DNA from: Trematomus loennbergii
Taxonomy: Eukaryota; Chordata; Actinopteri; Perciformes; Nototheniidae
NCBI GenBank assembly: GCA_012861695.1
Contig: JAAOOA010000033.1
Span: forward strand, 20,561,934 to 20,625,933
Length of the DNA: 64,000 bases
Direction of reading: 5' to 3'
In this document: in pieces, positions 1 to 11,767 of the stretch
Layout of the letters: every line of letters begins with the position of its first letter
Position numbering within the stretch: the stretch's first letter is position 1
The notes under the pieces: generated by a model
Told to the model about the DNA's origin: nothing
Database searches by the model: none
The model's input: only the letters and a program-made list of their open reading frames with translations
Made by a program: the position numbers and the translations under genes

Positions 1-2600
1 TGTACAATAAGATTCGAGCATTTTGTAATCCAGTGAGGAAATTCAAGACCAGTAAATATTGATTGATTAAACAACACTAAATAAAAGTGTAGGGTTTTCT
101 TCAAACTCAGACTCTCTGCTGCGGCTGTACCTCAAAAGACAAAACAATTGTCTGATGATCTTTGTTGAAAAAGGTCTGATTGTCCTGTACATGTACAATG
201 TGGGGTATTTTTAAATACTTTACTAAACCACATTGAATATTATGTTAGACACAAGTTATTACTCACATATCAAAGTCTTTTCATCTGCAAGATGGAAGAA
301 TAGCTGGGTGCTGCCTGGAGAGACTGATGAGAGGAGTCACCGGCTGGCGTCAGCAGCTTTCCACACAGCCATCACATCTTCTCTTCCATAGTCTTTACTG
401 TCCACTGGTGCTCTGTCAAAAGAGTGAACATCACAGCTGTCATGTTAACCCTTTGTTACACAACATACAACCAACATGCGTCAAAAGTGACCCGAATTAG
501 TTTTAATTGTAAATTATCTTCTTTGCAATAAATTACTTTAATCATTCAGGATTCCAGGTATTCCTCAATTAACCTGTTTTGGATCAACACCCATTTTAAT
601 TTTTCCTTTCTTACTTTTTGAATACAAATCATGTTTGTATCACTACACTTCTAAGGCACAACATGGGTAAAAAATGATCCGTATTATTTTGCTATGTTAT
701 TTCATGCATGGCTGAGTGTTTCTTTACTATACATTTTCAAATCTATTCCTTTAGTCATTAATATTCAAAGTATTAATTAAACGCCTTGTTTTTGATTACC
801 ACAAATCATTATTTTCATTCTCCCGTTCTTAAATGATTAACTAAAATAGTTTAGGCCAAGTGTGATAAAAATGCAAAAAAAAAATACATACTATAATTTT
901 AGCAGTGATTTGGACCAAGCATGTATGATGTAGTAATACAAAAACTATTTTAGTTCACAGTGTGACATTAGTTAGTCATGTTAGCTTGTAATATATAGAG
1001 CAGAGCTAACTAGCAAGTTAGCTAAACGTTAGCGGTTAGCCGTTTATGCTATGCTAGCTGTAACTAGAACATAACTATAACTATAACTGAACATTAACTA
1101 ACTGGATACCACTGTAAGAAAGCTGTGAAACTTTACAATAAACTTGGCGACAACACTGTGACACCCCGCTGCATGTTTATGTGTAATTCTCCCGTGTTGG
1201 AGATGAGAGGGTGGCGCAGCAGCACTGCAATAAGCTGTAAACTAACGTTAGCTGCCACCTGTTAAGCCCGGTTTCCCGGGCGCAACATCTTGCAAGAAAC
1301 AGCATCTCAGGGCTTCTTAACATTTAACAACCTATTAATGATAACGGGAAGAAACTCAGCTAACTAGAAGAAGAAACGTAACCTTAAATAAAAATAAAAC
1401 ATTCACAAACTAAGGATATTCTAAATACATGTTTAACTCCATTACAGTAGCAGTACTCACCAGATCTCAAGTCTTCTGTTCTTTGTTGACGACGTCCCAA
1501 TGCTCATATTTAACGTGTAGATGTAAAACGATCCCGATATTAATCCATAAACTCCTGCAGCAGAAATACAGGAGACCCGCTCAAACTGACGTGGATGTTT
1601 CAAATGTGAACAACAGGCGCGGACAGTTCTCATTGGCAGGTTTCTTCGATGACGTTTATATTAACCAATCAGGAGTGTTGTGGACTCATTCCAAACATGC
1701 CTGACTTGTCTGCCGTTTTGGCTGAATTCTATTTCAAGTGCCGTAGCTCTGGCTGTCGGCCAGAATCCGAAAACCATACATTATACTGCATGTAAGACTA
1801 TAACTAACCCTTATTACTGTATATTGACCAATGGGGAAAAAAACACAGCAACATAACACATAAATAAAACAAGGATAACTGTGACTTATTGTTAAGTAAA
1901 TAACAGTGTGTGTTTTAAACCTGCAGAGATTTCTCCACTTTCTATGATTTTTTTTTAAATGTTATGATATTGTCAACTGTAGATGTTTACAATATAGTAA
2001 GTTAGGAATTTCATGAAAACATATTTATTTACTTTTGTTTCAACATTGGATATTTTGTGTTTGTGGTGGATTCAATCGAATATTGAGAAAATGATTTATG
2101 TAAAAATGTTTGACACTTTTTTTTTACAGTTTCATGTGTAGGTACCTTAAAATTACAAAGAAATATCTTAAAGTCTTATAATAGTAATACACTTTTATAT
2201 TACGAGGAGTTACATATTTAATTGCAGATAATAATTTTTATTTTACATACATCTGCATGTATTTTCTGAAAGTGCAAAAATACTGTAAATATGATATAGT
2301 AAATTTACTTTAAAAAAAAATGAAATAAATGTTATTTGTTGTCAAAATACTTAAAATAATGTTTTGGGTTGTTAATTTATTGTTCATATCTGTAATTTTA
2401 CGGGATTTTGCAAGTTATTTAAAAAAACATAATTACTATAAAAAAATAATTATTTCCTGTAAAATTAGGATCTTTTTTTACAGTGTATAGAATGTCTCAG
2501 TTCAAATCTTCCAGACGGTTTGAGAAGTAGGCTATGCTGCAGGACACACGCCGGTTAGAATAGTCTATTCTGCACATGTGCAATGCTGCACAATTCAAAT
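1..2600. other. AT-rich sequence without a firm gene
   Basis: This stretch is AT-rich and holds no long ORF. A weak minus-strand exon candidate lies at 337-412: the acceptor-like ACAG is followed by 25 codons ending in TGA, reading APVDSKDYGREDVMAVWKAA. A possible first coding exon on the same strand lies at 1461-1507, starting ATG and ending at a CTG/GTGAGT donor. Joined directly, the two would give a TGA at the junction, so either an exon between them is missing or they are unrelated. The 1,560-1,740 part is locally GC-richer. No function is assigned. Confidence 0.3.
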
Positions 2601-2611
2601 TGTACAGTAAT

Positions 2612-3080
2612 GGGTTGTGCTATTACAGATGATTTTGAGTACAGTGCTTTACTGTGAAATAATAGTTAAATAATGTCAAATCCAATTTTACTGTAGTTTT
2701 ATAGATATTTTGTTGTGATATTACAGGGGCTTTTTATTACAATATTTCTCTGTAATATGATACTCTTAAATGCTGTGAAATCCTTGCAATGTTTACAATG
2801 TTGTTGTGATATTACAGGGGCTTTTTATTACAATATTTCTCTGTAATATGATACTTAAAATGCTGTGAAATCCTTGCAATGTTTACAATGTTGTTGTGAT
2901 ATTACAGAGGATTTTGATTGCAGTATTTTATTGTGAAATAATAGTTAAATGTTGTGAAATCCAAGGATACAGTCCTTTTTACATGTATTTGTTGGGATAT
3001 TACAGGGGGCCTTGATTACAATATGTCACTGTAAAATAATACTGTTAAATGTAGTGAAATGCTGGTAAATGTTTACAGTG
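2612..3080. repeat. Tandem repeat, about 5 units of 90-99 bp
   Basis: The motif TGTTGTGATATTACAGG and its variants recurs at about 2612, 2711, 2802, 2892 and 2990, giving periods of 99, 91, 90 and 98 bp. Each unit also carries ACTGTAATATGATAC-like and TGCTGTGAAATCC-like blocks. The two central units are nearly identical over their whole length. The array runs directly into the truncated 5' end of the LINE at about 3080. Confidence 0.85.
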
Positions 3081-4155
3081 CTGTCTTCTGAGTGGTTAAA
3101 CATTACAAATGGTGTTCCTCAAGGTTCTGTTTTAGGTCCACTTTTATTCTCCATCTACATCAATAGTTTAGGTGAAAATGTCGATGGAGCAACCTTACAT
3201 TTTTATGCGGACGATACCGTTATGTACTGTGCACGTCCCTCCATTAAGGAGGCTGTTGTTGATTTGCAAGCTGCTTTTAACATTATTCAGACTCAGCTCT
3301 CTGAACTAAAGCTTCTTTTAAATGTTGATAAAACCAAGGTAATGCTCTTTTCAAAAGCTAAAAAGACACCAGAGCCTGTTTTAGATATTTTAACTACACA
3401 AGGAATAAAACTTGAAGTGGTTGCCTGTTACAAATACCTTGGTATCTGGCTTGATGATTGTCTCACTTTTAAACGTTATGTCAATAACCTGCTTAAAAAA
3501 CTGAGGGTTAGGCTAGGTTTCTTCTACAGGAACAAGTCCTGTTTCTCGCTCGAGGCCAGAAAAAGGCTAGTCTCTGTGACCTTTTTACCTGTGCTGGACT
3601 ATGGTGATTTGATTTATATGAATGCACCTGCCAATTGCCTGGTCAAGTTAGATGCTGCGTATCACAGTGCACTGAGATTTGTGACAAACTGTAAAGCATT
3701 AACCCATCACTGTACCCTGTATGCAAGGGCTGGTCTGCCTTCACTAACTGTACGGAGGCTCAGTCACTGGTACATTTTTATATATAAAGCCATGTTAGGG
3801 AAACTTCCATCCTACATCTGCTCCCTGATCTCACGGCAAATTGTAAGTGGCTACTGCCTGAGATCGCATGCTGTGGTTTTATTAAATGTGCCAACTGCTA
3901 GGACTGTCTTAGGGAAAATAGCATTTAGATGCGCAGCTCCACTGTCCTGGAATAGTCTGCAATTAAAATGGAAACTGAGCAATCTGGTGCCACTAAATGT
4001 TTTTAAAGCTCGGTTGGATGCTACTGAATCGGAAGCTGTTGGTACCTGTGCATGTGGATAGTTATGTAAATTGTAATCCCTGTAATGCTACTGTATGATG
4101 TCCTTTTGTTGCTCTGTTATGTTTTTAATGTTTCATGTGGAACCTACTTGAGCAG
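3080..4155 (+). pseudogene. 5'-truncated non-LTR retrotransposon, RT C-terminal half (family A, copy 1)
   Basis: An open frame to 4061 encodes the second half of a LINE reverse transcriptase. It contains GVPQGSVLGPLLF followed by FYADDT (RT motifs with the catalytic Asp pair), then NVDKTKVMLFS, YKYLGIWLD and a C-terminal region ending near RTVLGKIAFRCAAPLSWNSL. The endonuclease and the RT N-terminus are missing, as expected of a 5'-truncated insertion. The 3' UTR follows and is interrupted at 4155 by a TIR element, resuming at 5256. Two related pieces lie in the window: 43,838-44,766 and a tail-only copy at 22,083-22,170. The open frame is long, but without the upstream domains the copy cannot be autonomous. 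The clade (jockey/CR1 or I-like) is not resolved here. Confidence 0.85.
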
Positions 4156-5255
4156 AGGCCTGTACTACGAAGCTGGATTTTCGCTTAGCCGGTTAACTTC
4201 AGGGAAATCTCGGGCTTTCCGGTCCTACGACGCTGGTTCTCTTTTTAGCAGGCTAGATTTCCATGGTAACTTATGCTGAGCGGCAAACCTGCTCCGGAGC
4301 AGGTTAGGTGGCAGGCTAAGAGATCAACTCAGTGAAAGCACCGCCTGCTGACCAATCAGAGCTCCGTGTGCGGAGTTTAAAGCGATCAATTCATATTACA
4401 GGATAGAGGAAATACAGAAAAACTGCTGTTGCAGGAAAGACGGCCGGCCAAAATCAACTGACTGTGTGAACGTGAAAATTAATAGAATATCCCCTCCCAT
4501 CTTCAGAGCAATCTGACTATTATAATATTAGCGTTAAGAAAGCTTACTTAAATATCTGCCACGACATAAGTAACCGGATCAGAGTAACATTAAGTACAGT
4601 CCGCGGCACTGTGAGTGCAGACGTCGATGTGTCCCATTATCATTCATATCATATCACATCATAATGTATCATATATTTCCTTATTTGAGTCAGCTTCTTG
4701 AGCCGTATCTGGCCGTGCAACACTCACAGTGTCACATACTGTATGCAGAAGTATTATTTTAAGCAACACATTAAGTTGATGAAACACTCGAGTCAAATTC
4801 TCCTAATTAAAGTCAGATCCACTCGTGTCTTGGACGGGGCAGTGATTTCATAAACCTGTTAATGTACACATTCAAACACTTTTTCTTTTACCAGCTGTAT
4901 TCACCTTGCAGGTGCAGCTATGTGGCTTTTATCCTGGATAAAGTGTTTAAGTCATGGATGTTTAAAGTTTAACTTCTTCATATTTGACTAATATTAAAGT
5001 TCACTTTTCATTCAGGAAGTATGACGCTGCGCTGTCAGTACGCTTGTCCGTGTTTGAGATTGGTCGAATGCTCCAAATACCACCCCTTTCATGTGAACGC
5101 GCACCTAACTAGATAGGACACGGCTGGCTTGAGCGATCCACTTGATAACCAGCGTCGTAGTACAGTTTAGCCAGAGCGCGTATGTTTTGGATTGGGCCAA
5201 CCAGCTAACTCAAACATATCCAGGTTAGCTTGAACCAGCTTCGTAGTACAGGCCT
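4156..5255. mobile_element. Non-autonomous TIR DNA transposon inserted in LINE 3' UTR
   Basis: The left end reads AGGCCTGTACTACGAAGCTGG and the right end is its reverse complement, giving a TIR of over 20 bp. The flanks are CAG (4153-4155) and CTG (5256-5258). The uninterrupted LINE tail at 22,083 reads GAGCAGGTCTCCC, so the insertion point is exact and the duplication is 3 bp (CAG, one copy differing). There is no ORF. Internal sequence around 4,681-4,745 recurs at 29,405-29,460, which marks a second degraded copy. Confidence 0.85.
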
Positions 5256-5336
5256 CTGGTCTCCCTTGAAAAAGAGATCAATGATCTCAATGGGATACAA
5301 CCTGGATAAATAAAGGTTTAAAAAAAAAAAAAAAAA
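5256..5336 (+). repeat. LINE family A 3' tail and poly-A
   Basis: This is the continuation of the LINE interrupted at 4155. It carries GTCTCCCTTGAAAAAGAG, then ATCTCAATGGGATACAACC and ATAAATAAAGG, ending in an A-rich tract at 5320-5336. The same tail is present at 22,083-22,170 and 44,690-44,766. Confidence 0.85.
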
Positions 5337-5376
5337 AGACTATGGTAGCTCTTCCCTATTATAATTAATGTAAGGA

Positions 5377-6880
5377 TGTGATCAAAGTCAAAGTCAACTT
5401 TATTGTCATTCTTTCAGTTTGTGAGTACAGACAGAGAGATCGAAATACTGTTTCCCACAATTCCAGAGGAATAAAATATAAAAATATGATATACATAATA
5501 TATATACACAAGCAAAAGACGCATTTATACATATACACATTAAAGACACAGCAATCAATAGATACAAAATAACAGTCACTTCAAAATCTGTGAAAAATGT
5601 ACATTAGTGCAAGACTGTCCATAGCAGCGTAAAAAGTGTCTGGTGATATGATACTGCATCCTCTACTAAGAGGATATCTTTTTTTTGGCCAATTACACTT
5701 GATTAGTCTTCTAATTGTATATACATTTATAGATAGTCTCCCCATTATTTTAAGTGGTGATCAGGAAAAGGCAAGAGCTTGGTATCTGTGACATGTTTTT
5801 TGCAGAACCAATCAATTATTTTAGTATGAGCAGTCAGTAACGATGGAGGAGTTCCCCACCCTGCCCCTCTCCGCCTGCACGAGGAGCCTACATGCTCTTT
5901 ATTGTAATGGTACCCACACCTCCACCCCTTTCCTGCTGCTGAGCCTGGCTGGCAAAGAGCTGCTGATTCAGTTTTACAGTAAACATTGAAGTCTGGTTTG
6001 GATCAGCCTTCAAACAGGGACAGAAACAGGCTGCAACAAACAGAGAGGTCTGCAGACCACCATTAGCACCAGCCTGCTCACCCTGCAGACGTCCTTCTGG
6101 ATGGAGGGGTAAAAGAACACTTCCTTGTAAAGCAAGGGCAGGGGAAAGTCTTTTATTTGCAATGTCAAGTAAAAGTAAGAAGCAACCTTGAAATTCAATA
6201 GGTTATTTGATCCAGTGCCCTTTGAACTCTGTAGTATTCCACTATTGTCTTGTAGTTAAGAAATTAATGCTGTAGTCGGAAATGATAATCATATCTCTCC
6301 ATAGCAAAAGTAATGATAAATGAACTGAGAGGTCTAACACTCTGGCAGATGTTGAACCTATTATCAGGCATTGCAACCTTAAGAAAAAGTGTAAGACAGT
6401 CCAGGTGTTTAAAAGGGTATTAGGAAATTGGTTGCGATTGTTTAAAACTTAATTTCTTTCTTTCTATGGATTAATCAATATTCAGATTATATATCGCTAT
6501 GATTCTACACATACTGATACAGTTGGTTATGAACCTTTAAAAGTTAGTTTACAATCCGCCAAAAACACAAAATAACATAAAGGGATGCTTCTGACTCCTG
6601 TAACTTTAAATCGCCACATTGACATTTGATATGACATTTGTATCATGTTAACTGCTGGCTCAGGAAACTCTGATGTTCTGGTGCTGTAAGACTGCTCTCT
6701 TTAACACTGTGGAGTCCTTTTGACTGTTTTTACCATTATGAACAAATCTGTACAATTTGCCTATAAAAACAAATAGTTCATAATTTATTCAGCCTTTGCT
6801 GAGCTGATTAAATTATATCAAAACTTGGATGGATTTAAACGTTATCAATCTTGATTAAATTAAGATTGTGGTTGTAGTTA
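5377..6880. other. Dispersed-repeat fragment and unassigned sequence
   Basis: The start (CAAAGTCAACTTTATTGTCA) resembles the end of a common fish dispersed repeat; a related ACTTTATTGTCAGAT block is at 8,000. At 5,842-5,990 a short open frame begins ATGGAGGAGTTCCCC and codes about 50 residues ending QFYSKH; it may be an exon or repeat remnant. I recognise nothing else up to 6,880. Confidence 0.3.
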
Positions 6881-7109
6881 TTGGACCACCTGACATGTTT
6901 TTATTGCTGGCATTTATCTTTTCTTAATTATTCTGGCGGGTTTATTGTCTGCTCCTTCAAATTGGATATGCATATCAGTTCAGTTTTCAAAATCAGATTT
7001 TTTTCAGTTAAGGATTTAGCCAAGTTAAAATGTGTTACAACATATAATTTCATTAAATCATAGTTGTGCTTTGTGAAACATGAAGAGGTTTTATAAATGT
7101 AATGGAGCT

Positions 7110-7325
7110 GAGCTAACCAAGAATTATTACATTTTTACATTTGTATGTGTTTTTTAAAATATTTTTCTAGTTATTGTGCTTTTTATCATGTTTTTAATTA
7201 TTGTTTTATTATTGTACTCCCATTGTGTTATTTAATATTTATTGCCTGTACAGCACTTTGGTCAACTGAAGGTTGTTTTAAATGTGCTATATAAATAAAT
7301 AAAGATTGAGATTGAGATTGAGATA
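7110..7325 (+). repeat. LINE family B 3' end fragment
   Basis: The sequence from about 7,130 to the (GATTGA)n tail at 7,305-7,325 matches the 3' UTR of the LINE ending at 62,934, including TGTACAGCACTTTGGTCAAC and GCTATATAAATAAATAAAG. It is a tail-only, extremely 5'-truncated insertion ending in a hexamer microsatellite rather than poly-A. Confidence 0.85.
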
Positions 7326-8109
7326 AGAGGTACACTTTTTCTTAAAGATAACTAATTATTTAGATTTTTAGTGAATCAAAGTGATTTCCAGATATTGTTC
7401 GTTGACACATTTTTATCGCTGCTAATTCATTTAACCTCTGAACAGAAAGTGAGCAGATGATATCCCTGTTTGTCCAGTACTGTGGTTTTTTTTGTCCATG
7501 CTATGTTTGTTGTTCCTCACTGATAAAAACCAGTTAGATAAGAAAGGAGCTTCAGCACATACACTGCTGTCACTACGCCCTGCTGTACCCATCTCTACGC
7601 CCAAAGTGAGTCAAGCCTATAAAGCCTGCCTATAATCCAATAAACTGAAACTGTCTTTGCATGCACCACCTCGCCCTGTTATGTTGACAAGTGGATAGCT
7701 AATAGATGTCCCTTTTTAAAAACTACATTTGAATGAAACTCTCTTCAGTTAATTCTTGGAAGTTTCCTCAAGTTTCCTCAAGTGACCCCATGTGGTCTAC
7801 ATGTGTGACTTTAAAATGTATATAAATATCTGGACAGATTACCATTCAATTTAGTTCATATAATCATCCTCCTAAGGATGAATTGCAAATAACTGTGATG
7901 ATGCCTTAACCTTCAACTTAGAGTGATCCTCAGGTCAAACAAATATGTATGTCCAATACTTTGGTTTTCAATACGATATGGAATGATACGATACGATAAT
8001 ACTTTATTGTCAGATAATGTCTGTAATGTTTCTTGCATGACAGCAGCTTCAATTGCAACATTAACAAGGACACATACCAAGACAAAAAACAAGGAAACAT
8101 ACAATTAAC

Positions 8110-8283
8110 ATAATTACATGTTACTTGTTTTTATCCAAAGCAAATAACATACTCAATACTGTGGGCAATTCTCACAGGAGCAATTTGGGGTGAACTGTCT
8201 TGCCCAGGGACACAACAACATGCTGACTGCAGTGGGGTTTGATCCGAACACCAATGCACTAATCCACTGCGCCACACGCCTCC
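8110..8283 (-). repeat. tRNA-derived SINE, minus strand, damaged promoter
   Basis: Read on the minus strand this matches the SINE at 33,554-33,745: head GGAGGCGTGTGGCGCAGTGG, middle TGTCCCTGGGCAAGACAG, and an L2-type tail with TTTGGATAAAA. Relative to that copy, the segment spanning the B box (GGTTCAAACCC) is deleted, so this copy should be transcriptionally dead. Confidence 0.8.
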
Positions 8284-8689
8284 CTCACTGAAGTGAACTT
8301 GCTCAAGACCCTCTTAATCGTAGCATCCTGTATCTTCGATTTGATGGTAACAACTTGTAGTAACTGGTCAAGACATGGTCTGGGTCAGAGATGATGTTGT
8401 GGGCCAGCCTCACAATGTTATTCATTTATTCGACGAAACACAGCATACTGATCCGCAGTGTGCACACTTCAAGATGAACGCCTTTGCCTCTTTGACCATA
8501 TATTAGCAAACCTAACTTAACTCAACCGAGGCTGTACTATGTGTTTAGGGATTGTTGAACATTTCATCAGCTTATTGATATTTGAATTGTGAACATTAGT
8601 ATTAGCAACTGTAAATACTGTATGTATACATGTTAACTAAACATTTTTCGTATTATACTTGTAAGAACTCTTATCTGTTGCTGCTTCCT

Positions 8690-9013
8690 TCAAAATCAAA
8701 CTCAAAACAAATCTCTTCGCATCTGTCTTCCTTATCACCTCGTTTCCATTTTCATTAGCATCACTTCTAATGATATTCCATATATTTTGAATATATATAT
8801 ATATTTGTATATATATATATATAATATCTGCATGTATATTTTTCTATTTCGACATGTATATTTTATATTTTATATTTTATTTTATTTTTCTTTCTATTTT
8901 CTTTCTATGTATATTTTGTAGTTTTGTTTTATTGTAAAATGCCTTTTATGCTGCTGTAACTACAACAATTTCCCAATTTGGGATCAATAAAGTACGATCT
9001 ATCTATCTATCTA
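8690..9013 (+). repeat. LINE 3' end with (TATC)n tail
   Basis: The segment ends in CAATTTGGGATCAATAAAGTA followed by (ATCT)n at 8,995-9,013, a typical fish LINE 3' end. An AT dinucleotide tract lies at 8,795-8,823. No coding remnant is visible. Confidence 0.65.
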
Positions 9014-9039
9014 ACTTCTGTCTGGTTTTACATCCACAT

Positions 9040-9232
9040 CTTGTATCATATGGCACTACTTATGTTGATGTTCATAATGTTTTTATAATTTTTGTGCTAT
9101 GATATTTGTATTTTGTTTTAGTTTTTGCTTTTGTTGCTTTTGTGATCTGTAATACATTTTTATTTGATTTGCTTTAACACCTGAGTTTCCCTGGGGATCA
9201 ATAAAGGTGTACCTTATCTTATTTTACCTTAT
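9040..9232 (+). repeat. LINE 3' end fragment
   Basis: It ends TTTCCCTGGGGATCAATAAAGG then CTTATCTTATTTTACCTTATC, the same class of 3' terminus as the preceding fragment but a different family. No ORF. Confidence 0.55.
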
Positions 9233-9742
9233 CACAGCCGACTACACAAAGCTGCTATCGTTGGTTGCAGTCTTCTATAAAAAAGGTAGTCATTTTCAAA
9301 ACAACTGGTCACTGTAGTATTCAACAAACACTAATCATACGTGTAATAAGTCATGAGCTAGTGAGTATTTATGCAAATATTTATGGTATCTTGACTATGT
9401 ATTGGATTGAGTCCAAATTAACTACAGTTTCACTCACAGCCAAGAAGGAACAAGTCATGTAACTTCTGCTTTAATCGTTTTTGAAAACAATACCTTTTAT
9501 CAGGCTTTCATGAAAAACTGAGAAGTTGACGGGCGGTGGAGCTAGTGGTGCTAGTGGAGCCTCGCAGCGGCGATACCACACTAATTGCGCCGCATAAGCG
9601 CATAGGCATTTGAGACGCATTTGCGGCTCAGTTGAGGCTACCCCCGCAAGATGAGGCCCCCTCCGCAAGGTGAGGCCCCACGCAGTCTGCATGATCAGCC
9701 TGTAAGGAGGGATGGCCCTGTGTCAACACATTTCACGTAATT

Positions 9743-9831
9743 GTATTAGGTTAGTTGAAAGCAATAATATTAAGTTGAACCTAATATTTGTTATTTAAAC
9801 CTAATATTATTGCTTTCAACTAACCTAATAC
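9743..9831. repeat. Perfect 30-bp inverted repeat with ~29-nt loop
   Basis: Arm 9743-9772 (starting GTATTAGGTTAGTTGAAAGC) is the exact reverse complement of 9802-9831 (ending GCTTTCAACTAACCTAATAC). The loop, AGTTGAACCTAATATTTG..., contains further partial copies of the same words. It may be the remnant of a tiny palindromic MITE, a hairpin RNA, or a replication-induced palindrome. Confidence 0.95.
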
Positions 9832-10424
9832 AGTTATGTGAACTCTGTTGACAAAATACATTGAATTAAAGTCAGCATTTCATCTTTTGTGTTAACAATA
9901 GGAAACATATATCTGCAGGGGAAGCAATCTTTACACAGATACACCATAATGTTTTTGTGAATCATGTTAGTTGAATGTGAAAGCTCAAAGAGAGACACAT
10001 GTCTACAGTAAGCAGCACTTATTTAAGTGTTAACATGTTATATTGCAAACTTAGTGAGGCAATGTTGCATGGATTAACTCATGCTCCTGTAAAATGTGTT
10101 GAATGTGCTGGAGTGATACATTTTCTTTTCCCCTCATTGTCTTGTGTTGGCAATAGTAGAATGCAACACATACAATTTGCCAAATAGGTTGATGTTTCAG
10201 GGAAGGAAACCTAAGCACTGCCTTTCCTACTCAGTGGTTCAGCGTGACCCAGTTCATTGTGGATGTTGCACTCTCAATGTCACTCTGACTTGTGCTTGGA
10301 GGAGCCCAGCATCCTTTTGGAGGAGACTGATGATTGAGGTAGAAACATGGTTGAAGGAGGATTACTTGTTCCCTGTCTGTTACTAAAAAAGTTATTCAAA
10401 TAAAAACAAATTGAGCTCACATAA

Positions 10425-10834
10425 TTACTTTTCAGTGGCAGGCTGAACATCATTAATACGTTCAGTTACAGTATAGCTCTTGCAATGATACTTAACTGAG
10501 GAAAATAATTGTTTCAGGAGATGATATTGGAAAGGTATGTCTGAAAGCTTAACCATTGCCAGGTAAGAAGAACAGTTATATCTCAACAACTCTTCCTTGA
10601 AATGCCGACAATATTCATTCAATTTCCTTTGAAAAGTAGGATTGCATTTGCATTTTAAACCGAATATTGTAGGAATTGTGAGTACCAGGGTTGTATTTGA
10701 GGTCATGAGACTTGCCAAGCAAAGTTTGGGAAAGATGAATTTGTTTATATAGCTGTCAAATGGAGAAAGCTTGGCAGGAAACCGGCTGTCTTTTTGTGGG
10801 CTTTTCTGGGCTACTGCAGAAATATGGCGTTCCT
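10425..10834 (-). CDS. Hypothetical ORF, unrecognised
   Basis: An open minus-strand frame from ATG at about 10,840 runs some 136 codons, beginning MEERHISAVAQKSPQKDSRF and ending DVQPATEK. It contains one hydrophobic stretch (LASLMTSNTTLVLTIPTIFGL) followed by a Cys/Lys-rich part. I recognise no family, and there is no clear splice context. Composition matches the AT-rich surroundings, so a chance ORF is quite possible. Confidence 0.2.
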
Positions 10835-11767
10835 CCATGGAGAGGACCCGCACCCTAGATATAAAGGGGTCCTTACACACCAATCCTGAACATCACACAT
10901 GTGTGAGCTATCATGGTTAGGAGTTCCCTTCATTTTGTATGTTATGTTTATTAAAGTAAAATTAAATATCCCATATCAAGATATCATAATAATAATATCT
11001 GTTATCTGTTAATGTTAGCTGTTTTATTTAGAGAATGAGGACCATGCTGCGACAGCTAACATTAACTAGCTCTTCTCCTGTCAATTCCAACAGGGATCTG
11101 TTGTTCTCTATAAGTAGCTCTATCAGAGACCAGTGCATGCCTCCCTGCTGTCGGGCCTCCCTGACCTTGGTAACAGAAGCCCATAACAAAAGCTTATTAT
11201 GGGCTCCAAAACAATACTAATATTTACTGTACACATCAAATGAATGCAGTTTTGTTCAGTTAATGACAAAAATGAAAGGGTGGGGGCAGGGGCGCTGCAA
11301 AACACTCTGGGGGCCCCAGGCAGAAGAGACTTCTTTGTGTGTGTCCTTCCTGATCCGACTTTAACCCTCTTTTAAACCAGACCTTGTTGTTAAAAACTGT
11401 TTACCTATGAACCACTTCAAATTATGAATGTTTTTCCAGAGTGAAAATAATAGCCTCAGGTGAAGGGATGCAGGCCTACAGAAAAAAGGTGATACAGCTG
11501 TTGCTAATGTACGTTTTTTGTAGTTTTCCATATGATCCCTGTTAAATCAAAACGGACTTCTACTACTAGAGATAGTTGATTAACTCCCAATATGTAAAAA
11601 TAAGATAATCGGAGGGAGAGTGTAACCCTATATTTTGCTTTAAATGAACTTATTCTTATTAAAAGGATAATGTTAAAAATCATTATTCCTGAAAAAAATC
11701 ACAATTACCTAATTTCAAACTCCTTTGAGAATGACACTTAATAGAGGACTGGATTAAACTTTTAGAC

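Noticed and set aside
337..1507. Two-exon minus-strand gene MSIGTSS.../...ADASR
   Set aside because: Direct joining of the only visible exons creates TGA at the junction; no bridging exon was found.
9471..9700. GC-rich patch as CpG-island promoter or coding exon
   Set aside because: A 73-codon minus-strand frame exists, but there is no splice or promoter context and no recognised motif.
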